From: Candidatus Microgenomates bacterium
GTDB taxonomy: Bacteria; Patescibacteriota; Microgenomatia; UBA1406; GWC2-37-13
Assembly (NCBI GenBank): GCA_015491205.1
Contig: WFWI01000037.1
Location: forward strand, 1 to 6,810
Length of the DNA: 6,810 nucleotides
Direction: 5' to 3'
Part shown: positions 1 through 5,163 of the stretch, piece after piece
How the letters are laid out: each line of letters starts with the position of its first letter
How positions within the stretch are numbered: the first letter of the stretch is position 1
The notes under the pieces: model-generated
Databases searched by the model: none
Seen by the model: the letters and a program-made list of their open reading frames with translations, nothing else
Told to the model about the DNA's origin: nothing
Made by a program: the position numbers and the translations under genes

Positions 1-136
1 TCTCCTCGGCCACGCTCTTGTTTTTAACTTTACGGAAAATAAAACTAAAAAGGGCAGGACGATATTTTTTAAAAAACTCCTCAAAAGCAAGTTCATCACC
101 TTGTTTTAGTTTTTCAAGCAATCTATTATCTCTCAT
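1..136 (-). CDS. ECF-type RNA polymerase sigma factor, N-terminal part (runs off left edge)
   Basis: The first 45 codons, read leftward from the ATG at 136-134, give MRDNRLLEKLKQGDELAFEE followed by FFKKYRPALFSFIFRKVKNK and SVAEE at the edge. This is the usual start of sigma-70 region 2 in extracytoplasmic-function sigma factors: a short helix, the G-D-x-x-A-F-x-x-F/L-x-x-x-Y pattern, then a core-binding helix leading to the expected (E)D-x-x-Q motif just past the edge. Such proteins direct core RNA polymerase to a small regulon and are often held by an anti-sigma factor, which cannot be seen here. The gene is divergent from the DUF4340 gene, with 24 bp between the start codons. No Shine-Dalgarno is visible, and the -10 element lies 8 nt before the ATG, so the mRNA is probably leaderless. 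The family call is from pattern recognition of the N-terminus only. Confidence 0.85.
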   Translation of the reverse strand, partial: MRDNRLLEKLKQGDELAFEEFFKKYRPALFSFIFRKVKNKSVAEE

Positions 137-160
137 CAGCTTTTATTATAATAAATTATT
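137..160. promoter_or_regulatory. Symmetric divergent promoter with a shared palindromic -10 element
   Basis: The whole gap between two divergent genes is 24 AT-only-rich bases. It contains the perfect 8-bp palindrome ATTATAAT at 145-152, which gives a consensus TATAAT on the plus strand (147-152) and another on the minus strand (150-145). Each hexamer ends exactly 8 nt before its own ATG (161 and 136), so the arrangement is symmetric about 148.5. With start of transcription about 7 nt after the hexamer, both leaders would be 0-2 nt long. No good TTGACA is seen on either side; any -35 contact would lie inside the opposite coding sequence. Known family fact: symmetric -10 elements can drive bidirectional transcription in bacteria. 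That both directions fire here is inference. Confidence 0.65.
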
Positions 161-1030
161 ATGAAACGACTAAAAACCAGGCTTATATACCTTCTTCTTA
201 TCTTTTCGCTTTTATCCTTGGCTTACTCTTTACCAAAATTAAAGCAAAAGTTTTTTCCCAAAAGGGCTACAAAAATTTTTCCTTTCAAAAAAGAGGAAAT
301 AAAGGAAATAACCTTCCAATTTTCAAAGGAAAAGACTCAAACATTAAAAAAGCAGCCAGATGGCTGGAAGGTAGCAGTAAACAAAGATGAGTTTCCAGCT
401 GACAAAAACAGGGTAGAAAACTTGCTTGAGTTTTTAACCTCCCTTGAAAAAAGTGAAATCGTTTCGCGAAAAAAGGAAAAACACAAAAACTTTGGGATAG
501 GTGACAAAAAAATTGTTGTAAAGGATACCTCAGGGAAAACCTTTACTCTTTTCATTGGGAATCCAGCGGGTCTACAAAAGTACTATGCACGGGTTGATGA
601 ACAAAATGAAGTGTTTATAACAGAAGGATTAGAGCTTTTCCCACAAGATCTGCGAGATCTACAGCTTAATTTTATAGCCTCAACTGAAAAGGTAGAAAAA
701 ATAACCTTAAAATCAGAAAAAGGAGAGCTTGTATTTGAAAAAACCAAAGATGGCTGGAAAATAAATGACAAAAAAGCTGATAAGTCAAAGGTAGACTTTC
801 TCTTAAGCGACCTTGCAGCCCTTAAAGGAGAAGATATAAAAAAGGCTGGGAAAAAAGACAAGATTGTCTTAACAATCCAAGCCGTCGAGAACAAAAAAAC
901 AAAGATTCTCAATATTTACAAGGTAGGACAAGAATATTGGGCCAATATCGAGAAAGATAAGTACTTTTACAAACTCTCTTCCTTTACAGTAGACAATCTA
1001 AAAAAGGTGGAGAAGGATTTTTTACCTTAA
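161..1030 (+). CDS. DUF4340 domain protein, membrane-anchored
   Basis: The 289-residue protein has a basic N-terminus and one hydrophobic segment (about residues 7-23) that looks like a signal anchor, followed by a lysine-rich, mostly beta-strand soluble region predicted to face the outside. The stretch around residues 110-152 (FGIG, then a K-x-x-V-x-D-x-x-G-K strand pair, FIGN, YYARVD and VFITEG) matches the DUF4340 family. The function of that family is not established; members are often found near ABC-transporter or gliding-type genes, but none is present here. The protein contains two related halves: residues about 47-101 and 177-228 both follow the order K-x-I-T-F/L, D-G-W-K-V/I, A-D-K-x-x-V, then a leucine-rich helix. 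The ATG at 161 is used because of the -10 element 8 nt upstream; there is no Shine-Dalgarno. The 3' end overlaps the convergent gene by 9 bp. Confidence 0.85.
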   Translation: MKRLKTRLIYLLLIFSLLSLAYSLPKLKQKFFPKRATKIFPFKKEEIKEITFQFSKEKTQTLKKQPDGWKVAVNKDEFPADKNRVENLLEFLTSLEKSEIVSRKKEKHKNFGIGDKKIVVKDTSGKTFTLFIGNPAGLQKYYARVDEQNEVFITEGLELFPQDLRDLQLNFIASTEKVEKITLKSEKGELVFEKTKDGWKINDKKADKSKVDFLLSDLAALKGEDIKKAGKKDKIVLTIQAVENKKTKILNIYKVGQEYWANIEKDKYFYKLSSFTVDNLKKVEKDFLP

Positions 1031-2650
1031 AAGATAAACCTTATCTCCTATCAAAAGATAAACCTTTCCTTGGGAAACAAAAAAGCCTTGTGCTTTTGAA
1101 ATAGACGGATGAGAAACCTGCTCCTGAACCTCCCCTCCTTCTTTGCTTACAACATAAATCTTGCTAGCTTCTTTGTCCAGAAGATAAAGATTGTCAGTGT
1201 CTCTGTCAGTATAAATGTAATCAAAATAATACTCTTCAACTGGAAGCTTTATTGAAAAACCTTCCCTTCTTCCCTGAAAGTATCTATACAACCTACTGCC
1301 TGAGGCAATATATATAGCTCCATCAATTGCCATATCAGAGTCCTCTTCTACTGAAGGCAAGGGCTGCTTTAAGTACTCTATTGCCTCAGAATAACCTTCC
1401 TCAACAGGAGTAAACTTTAACACCTGATCTTTTTCTGCTTCCAAAACATAAAAATTCTTGCCATAAACTTCAAAATCAACCAGGCTTCCCAAATCTTGTA
1501 CTTTATCGACCAAAAGTTCCGGTTTTTCTTCTCCTCCTAGTTTAAAAATTCCTTTATCAGACAAAGCATAAACCTCTCCATTAAAAGAAGAAACAAACAG
1601 CACATCACCTACTCCTTCCAAACTCAATTCTTTATTGGACTTACTTTCAAGATCTACTTCTATCACCTTGCCATTATCAGTTAAAACAAACATTTTTCCT
1701 CCTGAATAAGCCACGGCTTTTCCAGAAAACTCTTTTCCCAAAAGCTTCAGGTCAAAAAACTCCTCTAAACTTCCCTTTGCTTCTTTGAAAATACTTGCTT
1801 TTTTCTGCTCCAAAAGCTCTCTTACTTCAAAAACAAGAGCTCTTTTGCCTTTTGGCAAAGAGTTCTCAAGCTCCCTTACTTTTTCCTCTGCCTGGCGAAA
1901 ATATTCTTTCGCTTTTGAAGGAGAAAGGATTGCCTCCTCCTCTGCCTTTGAAAGAAGGGATTCAACCTCGCCTTTTACCTGCAGGACTTTCTCCCTTGCA
2001 AGCTTCTCCTGTCTTCGCGTATACCCTACATATACGCTTCCTAATAAAAACAAAACTAAAAACCCAACCAAAGCAATCTGAAATTTTACAGACGAGGAAG
2101 GCAGAGAAACTCGAGGCAAAGCTCTCCCTGAAACAACCTTATCCCCCTTCTCTAGCCTTTCAACAAAAGCAGCAATAAAAGGGGCGCTGTGCTCCTCTTT
2201 TTCCTCTTCTACGAAATCAGCCTTTTTAAGCTCAAACAGCCTCTCCTCTTCAAAATCCTCAAAAGCAAACACAAAAAGATCTCCTACCTTTACTTTTCCA
2301 ACTGCGCTTTTATTTCCAGAAATAATAACCCCTCCTTCCTTTCCTCTTCTTCCCAAGACCCTTCCCTTTCCTACAGTTTTCAAAAGAAGCTTGCTATTCT
2401 CCAAAAATCCGCAAGTCAGGTCCAAAGCAGGTGGCAGATTATGCTCATGTACTTTTTTAGCTATAAGCTCGTCAAACTCTGCCAAGCTCAAACCCTCTCT
2501 TAATTCATCCAAAACACTGTATAAAAACCCTGTCAATTCTGCCTCCTCTGCCTCAGCTCTTACTAAAGCTACAAAATTATCCTCTTTAACATAAACTATC
2601 TTTTCTTTTTTTCCATCCTTTATGTTTACAAAAGACTCAAGGTAAAACAT
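1022..2650 (-). CDS. Membrane protein with degenerate PP2C-like N-terminus, coiled coil and beta-propeller
   Basis: Numbered from the ATG at 2650 (542 residues). Residues 1-170 look like a PPM/PP2C fold: a strand with V-G-K-G-R-V-L-G-R-R-G at 93-103 and G-K-V-K-V-G-D-L-F-V-F-A-F-E-D at 118-132, which resemble the GDSR-Y-L-R and GD-L-L-L-SDG strands of the family. The metal-binding aspartates are not evident, so it is probably not an active phosphatase. Residues 190-208 form one transmembrane helix, 211-293 a charged coiled coil, and 300-542 a propeller with about six repeated units of the form K-x-Y/F-V-L-x-x-x-G-K-V. This implies a cytoplasmic N-terminus and an external propeller. It is the last gene of a three-gene operon; only 4 bp separate it from the gene upstream. 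A TTG at 2665 is an in-frame alternative start that would overlap that gene by 11 bp; I prefer the ATG. Substrate or partner is unknown. Confidence 0.75.
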   Translation of the reverse strand: MFYLESFVNIKDGKKEKIVYVKEDNFVALVRAEAEEAELTGFLYSVLDELREGLSLAEFDELIAKKVHEHNLPPALDLTCGFLENSKLLLKTVGKGRVLGRRGKEGGVIISGNKSAVGKVKVGDLFVFAFEDFEEERLFELKKADFVEEEKEEHSAPFIAAFVERLEKGDKVVSGRALPRVSLPSSSVKFQIALVGFLVLFLLGSVYVGYTRRQEKLAREKVLQVKGEVESLLSKAEEEAILSPSKAKEYFRQAEEKVRELENSLPKGKRALVFEVRELLEQKKASIFKEAKGSLEEFFDLKLLGKEFSGKAVAYSGGKMFVLTDNGKVIEVDLESKSNKELSLEGVGDVLFVSSFNGEVYALSDKGIFKLGGEEKPELLVDKVQDLGSLVDFEVYGKNFYVLEAEKDQVLKFTPVEEGYSEAIEYLKQPLPSVEEDSDMAIDGAIYIASGSRLYRYFQGRREGFSIKLPVEEYYFDYIYTDRDTDNLYLLDKEASKIYVVSKEGGEVQEQVSHPSISKAQGFFVSQGKVYLLIGDKVYLLR

Positions 2651-2654
2651 AAAA

Positions 2655-2897
2655 TTAAAATACAAAATTTAAGCCTAAAAGCACAATCCCCATGCTTAAC
2701 AAAAGCTGCAAAGCTGCCAAAAAATCAAAAAGCCAATAATATTGAGTTTTTACCGTATTATTAAGCACCTTCACAACATGGAGATAAACTATAGAATAGA
2801 CTATGTAAAGCAGCGCAAACAAAAGATAAAACCCTACCAAAAAAAAGCTCACTAAAGAAGAAAAACTGGTTCCAAAGTTTAGACTAACTCCTTCCAT
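2655..2897 (-). CDS. Small two-helix membrane protein of unknown function
   Basis: The 80-residue protein has two long hydrophobic stretches, about residues 13-41 and 55-78, separated by a short polar loop (VVKVLNNTVKTQYYW). I do not recognise it. It is the middle gene of the operon: it starts within the last 14 bp of the PH-domain gene and ends 4 bp before the ATG of the propeller protein, which implies translational coupling. An AAAAGGAAAA sequence directly before the ATG (2897-2895) can serve as a modest Shine-Dalgarno. Its position between two membrane proteins suggests that it belongs to the same complex, for example as an assembly or stabilising subunit, but that is inference. The hydrophobicity, clean overlaps and strand agreement support a real gene. 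Confidence 0.7.
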   Translation of the reverse strand: MEGVSLNFGTSFSSLVSFFLVGFYLLFALLYIVYSIVYLHVVKVLNNTVKTQYYWLFDFLAALQLLLSMGIVLLGLNFVF

Positions 2898-3462
2898 TTT
2901 TCCTTTTGGTAATCAATTTATTAATTATCTTAACCACCTCGTCAGGATATGGCACTTTCAAAAACTCAATATTCTGTTCTGTACCAGCTGTCTGGACAAT
3001 CACATTGCCGTACCTGAAAATATTTGAAAACGGCCCTGCGGAAATGGAAGAGATATCCTCTATATTCTCTATCTTTGTTCCAGAAAAATTGCGAAAAGTC
3101 AGAGGTTGATAATCCAAATCTAACACCCGCTTGTTTGTAACAATTCCAACATTAAAGAACCAAGAGGTTATGTTTATTACAATATAAGAGAAGAGTACTG
3201 CCAAGAGAAAAATATTAAGCGCTAAAAGCTCATAAAAAGAAAAAAAATTGGAAAAAGCTATTCGCAAATATACGTTTAATCCGACTATTAAAATAACAAA
3301 AACAAATGAGTTAAAAATCCAAGGAAGCTGGGTTATGGGATGAGCTCGCAGGATTAATATAATCTTCTCTCCTTTCTCACGAGTATTAAAATCAGCTTTT
3401 GGCAGAGCACAAAAAGAATGAAGGAGTCTGTTTCCTTTTTTAACTGGCAAATTCTTTGACAT
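2884..3462 (-). CDS. Membrane protein with bacterial PH-like (bPH2/YdbS-type) domain
   Basis: The 192-residue protein starts at the ATG at 3462-3460. A soluble N-terminus (residues 1-45, with EKIILILRAHPI before the membrane) is followed by two transmembrane segments (about 47-66 and 74-100) and a C-terminal domain (about 103-186) with the pattern G-I-V-T-N-K-R-V-L-D-L-D, I-E-N-I-E-D-I, the G-P-F-S-N-I-F-R-Y-G-N-V-I-V-Q-T-A-G strand pair, and a closing helix P-D-E-V-V-K-I-I-N-K-L. That order fits bacterial PH-like domains placed after two helices, as in YdbS/YdbT-type proteins. These have no catalytic residues, and a role in membrane organisation or protein contact is assumed. A longer frame reaches an ATG at 3543, but that would run through the 5S rRNA and its promoter, so I use 3462. 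An extended -10 lies 8 nt upstream, which suggests a leaderless mRNA heading the operon. Confidence 0.8.
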   Translation of the reverse strand: MSKNLPVKKGNRLLHSFCALPKADFNTREKGEKIILILRAHPITQLPWIFNSFVFVILIVGLNVYLRIAFSNFFSFYELLALNIFLLAVLFSYIVINITSWFFNVGIVTNKRVLDLDYQPLTFRNFSGTKIENIEDISSISAGPFSNIFRYGNVIVQTAGTEQNIEFLKVPYPDEVVKIINKLITKRKNGRS

Positions 3463-3470
3463 GCTATTTA

Positions 3471-3479
3471 ATAATACCA
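3471..3479 (-). promoter_or_regulatory. Extended -10 promoter of the PH-domain operon
   Basis: Read on the minus strand, the sequence is TGGTATTAT: an extended -10 TG, then the hexamer TATTAT at 3476-3471. The ATG follows 8 nt later, the same spacing as for the two genes at the left end of the window, so transcription should begin about 0-2 nt before the start codon. No convincing TTGACA lies at 16-18 bp, in keeping with an extended -10 promoter. It sits back to back with the 5S rRNA promoter, 24 bp apart. Confidence 0.55.
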
Positions 3480-3497
3480 AAATTTTCCAAACCTTTG

Positions 3498-3506
3498 TGG
3501 TATAAT
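3498..3506 (+). promoter_or_regulatory. Extended -10 promoter of the 5S rRNA gene
   Basis: TGGTATAAT joins an extended -10 TG to a consensus hexamer at 3501-3506. Counting 7 nt from the last T puts the transcription start at 3513, exactly the first base of helix I of the 5S RNA. This agreement supports both calls and suggests that the 5S RNA is made without a 5' precursor. No clear -35 is visible. Confidence 0.65.
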
Positions 3507-3512
3507 GTATTT

Positions 3513-3654
3513 TGCCCTGGTTGCTGGAGCGGCCTGGAACCACCTCTTGTACCCGCCGTTTTAGGCGGGTCCCATCCCGAACAGAGTCGTGAAACGGGCC
3601 AGCGCCGACGATACCCGCCGTTTTAGGTGTGGAAAATAGGTCGCAGCCAGGGCA
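3513..3654 (+). rRNA. rrf: 5S ribosomal RNA with a hairpin insertion in loop C
   Basis: This is the 5S RNA of the large ribosomal subunit. The conserved core CCCATCCCGAAC, then AGAGTCGTGAAACG and GCGCCGACGATA, is in canonical order. Helix I pairs 3513-3524 with 3643-3654 (12 bp, one G-U). Helix II pairs GCGGCCT (3529-3535) with GGGCCAGC (3596-3603), leaving the usual bulged A. Helix III pairs CACCTCT (3541-3547) with AGAG-TC-GTG (3583-3591), with the usual two-base bulge. Helix IV is a hairpin at about 3614-3632 with loop GTTTTA. The length of about 142 nt exceeds the usual 115-120 because loop C (3548-3582) is 35 nt instead of about 13. The excess is a perfectly paired hairpin at 3551-3570. 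The gene stands alone, with no 16S or 23S sequence nearby, and has its own promoter and a T-run behind it. Confidence 0.93.
3551..3570 (+). repeat. Hairpin insert in 5S loop C, partly duplicated in helix IV
   Basis: ACCCGCCGTTTTAGGCGGGT is a perfect 7-bp stem closing the six-base loop GTTTTA. Its first 15 bases recur exactly at 3613-3627, where they form the 5' strand and loop of helix IV; there the 3' strand is degenerate (GGTGTGG with a bulged T). Removing the insert leaves a loop C close to normal length. Confidence 0.8.
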
Positions 3655-3661
3655 TTTTTTT
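3655..3661 (+). terminator. T-run after 5S rRNA (probable intrinsic terminator)
   Basis: Seven T residues directly follow the GC-rich 3' strand of 5S helix I, so the closing helix of the RNA plus the U-run could act as an intrinsic terminator. The stem pairs distant ends rather than forming a local hairpin, so efficiency is uncertain; the AT-rich inverted repeat just downstream may assist. Confidence 0.4.
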
Positions 3662-3741
3662 AATTAAAAATTAAAAGTTTAAAATGCAAAATTGAAGTCC
3701 AAAATTAAAAATTTTAAAGTTTGCATTTTGAATTTTTAATT
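3662..3741. repeat. AT-rich nested inverted repeat
   Basis: The outer arms AATTAAAAATT (3662-3672) and AATTTTTAATT (3731-3741) are perfect 11-bp complements. Inside them AAAATGCAAA (3681-3690) pairs with TTTGCATTTT (3720-3729) over 10 bp. The left arm has 8 unpaired bases where the right arm has one. A small AAAATT/AATTTT hairpin (3701-3715) lies in the centre. The element fills almost the whole spacer between the 5S gene and the Nudix gene. It resembles the palindromic AT-rich intergenic elements that are dispersed in many small genomes, but whether it is repeated in this genome cannot be seen from one window. Confidence 0.5.
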
Positions 3742-3762
3742 TATCGTATTTGTATTACACGG

Positions 3763-3768
3763 TAAAAT
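3763..3768 (+). promoter_or_regulatory. Possible -10 of the Nudix gene
   Basis: TAAAAT lies 5 nt before the ATG at 3774, which would give a leaderless or near-leaderless mRNA. A second candidate, TATTAC at 3753-3758, would leave a leader of about 9 nt. Neither has a clear -35, and there is no Shine-Dalgarno before the ATG. Confidence 0.3.
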
Positions 3769-3773
3769 AAAAC

Positions 3774-4190
3774 ATGGCAGATTATTTCAAAATTGGTTTG
3801 TTGATACTAAATAAAAATAGAACAAAATTTTTAGTCTGCGAAAAGTATCCTCAATTTGTAACTTCCCTTTACATTATGCCTGGAGGGAAGCTTGAAGAAA
3901 AGGATGATTTAACCTGTCTGCAGAATGAGATTAAAGAAGAGTTGAATTGTGGGATCGATTTTTCTTCTCTAAAACTTATTGGTGAATACGAAGATATAGC
4001 AGCTGGCAGACCTGATAGAAAGGTAAAGATTCGCCTATATCAAGGTAAAATAATCGGAGAACCTACTCCCTCTACAGAAATAAAAGCTCTTCACTGGATA
4101 GGAAAAGAAGACCTTGACAACCCAAAACTATCCCCAATTATCCGCAACAAAATCCTTCCTGATCTTATAAAGAGAGGGATTTTAAAATGA
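3774..4190 (+). CDS. Nudix hydrolase domain protein
   Basis: At 138 residues this is a typical single-domain Nudix protein. These enzymes cleave nucleoside diphosphates linked to another group, such as oxidised dNTPs, using Mg2+ held by the Nudix box. The box follows MPGGKLEE (residues 35-42) and ends in NEIKEELN (51-58). The metal-binding E52, E55 and E56 are present. Deviations from G-x5-E-x7-R-E-U-x-E-E-x-G-U are D44 for the first E, a loop one residue shorter, N51 for the R and N58 for the last G. Activity is therefore likely but not certain, and the substrate cannot be read from the sequence. The beta strand WIGKEDL (about 92-98) and the C-terminal helix are also typical. It ends in tandem stops, TGA TAA (4188-4193), 4 bp from the end of the convergent gene. 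It is on its own, with no operon partner. Confidence 0.88.
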   Translation: MADYFKIGLLILNKNRTKFLVCEKYPQFVTSLYIMPGGKLEEKDDLTCLQNEIKEELNCGIDFSSLKLIGEYEDIAAGRPDRKVKIRLYQGKIIGEPTPSTEIKALHWIGKEDLDNPKLSPIIRNKILPDLIKRGILK

Positions 4191-4194
4191 TAAC

Positions 4195-5160
4195 TTAAAA
4201 TACTTCCTTCCCTATTCCTTGTTTTACTATCTGTTCCTGAACATATTTAAGTATGCTCGCCTCATAAAATTTTTTACTGGTTCTTCTCATCTGTATCCTG
4301 TGACCAATGTACCAAAACATAAAAGAAATAATACAACTACTCAATACCCCTATAAATTTGAAAGTAATCAAATTTATTCCTGCTAGAATTAAAAAGGCTA
4401 AAGACAGTTTATACAGAGCTACAACAAGCCAGCTGCTCTTGCGATAGTCATCCATTTCTAAAAATGCTGCCAGTTGTTCATTACTCATTTCATCCGGGTT
4501 AAGTCCTATTGATTTTAACCAATTTATTGTTGCTTCTGAAAGTTTAGGTCGTTTAACAACTTTCCGGAGATTACCAAATACATCCTCATAAGCTTCATTT
4601 ATAGCCTTCTGTCTTTTTGAAAAGTGTTCCATCAGTTTTACTAGATTAAAATCATTAAAATCTTCATATGGATCTTCAAAAGACAAGATAACGCCAGCAA
4701 CATCTTTTATATTCTTATAATTTTTTTCACCCCACATTCCCTCATCAAAAATTGTGGTCATAGTCAATTTTATTCTTCTTTTATCCCATCCTAAACCTCG
4801 AAAATATTCCTCTGCAGTTTCTCTAAAAAGCTCATACTCGCTTGCCTTGGGACGAAAAAGTCTTAGATGTTTATAAATCTTAAATATCCTTTTCGCCTTA
4901 GCTTTTTCATTCCCCATAAAATAACCAAAAACCCACAGCGAGGCATAAACCCCTAAAATAACCAAAACTATTTTGACATCAACCTGCCAAAGAATATAAA
5001 ATCCAGCTAGGATAGAGCTGAGCCAAAACAAATTGACAGCAAGAATTCCAGCAGTACTATTAAAAACTGGAGGTTTTAAGTAAGTCTTTTTTTGAGCGTT
5101 AGTAGCCCATTGTGGAACAATAAAGCCTACTATAATTAATATTATTCCCAGTATCAGCAT
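4195..5160 (-). CDS. Multi-pass membrane protein with a central soluble domain, unknown function
   Basis: I do not recognise this 321-residue protein. Three hydrophobic segments lie at the N-terminus (about residues 1-16, 36-58 and 63-83) and two near the C-terminus (about 244-263 and 266-286). Between them is a charged, mainly helical region (85-240) rich in E, K, F and Y, followed by a short C-terminal helix. Within the soluble part, L-S-E-A-T-I-N-W-L-K-S-I-G-L-N-P-D-E-M-S-N-E-Q-L-A-A-F-L (about 207-234) reads like a small helical adaptor module. Five crossings put the soluble domain and the C-terminus on opposite sides of the membrane if all segments span it. The start is the ATG at 5160, only 3 nt after the stop of the upstream gene, so the two form a pair and are probably made together. 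No catalytic motif is seen. Confidence 0.7.
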   Translation of the reverse strand: MLILGIILIIVGFIVPQWATNAQKKTYLKPPVFNSTAGILAVNLFWLSSILAGFYILWQVDVKIVLVILGVYASLWVFGYFMGNEKAKAKRIFKIYKHLRLFRPKASEYELFRETAEEYFRGLGWDKRRIKLTMTTIFDEGMWGEKNYKNIKDVAGVILSFEDPYEDFNDFNLVKLMEHFSKRQKAINEAYEDVFGNLRKVVKRPKLSEATINWLKSIGLNPDEMSNEQLAAFLEMDDYRKSSWLVVALYKLSLAFLILAGINLITFKFIGVLSSCIISFMFWYIGHRIQMRRTSKKFYEASILKYVQEQIVKQGIGKEVF

Positions 5161-5163
5161 AAT

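Noticed and set aside
337..912. Minus-strand open frames inside the DUF4340 gene
   Set aside because: They are S/F-rich shadows of lysine-rich codons on the other strand.
1785..2594. Plus-strand open frames of 67-127 codons inside the propeller gene
   Set aside because: They are antisense shadows with low-complexity K/F/L/S-rich translations and no domain pattern.
2651..2665. TTG start at 2665 for the propeller protein
   Set aside because: It adds only five residues, uses a rarer start codon and overlaps the upstream gene; ATG 2650 is 4 bp after that gene's stop.
3463..3543. Longer N-terminus for the PH-domain protein starting at ATG 3543
   Set aside because: It would cross the PH promoter and read antisense through the 5S promoter and 5' end; its extra 27 residues do not resemble the rest, and ATG 3462 is well placed after an extended -10.
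4188..4193. TGA read as glycine (code 25), suggested by TGA followed by TAA
   Set aside because: All large genes are open without internal TGA, and a reassigned codon would be frequent inside them; the tandem stop is ordinary.
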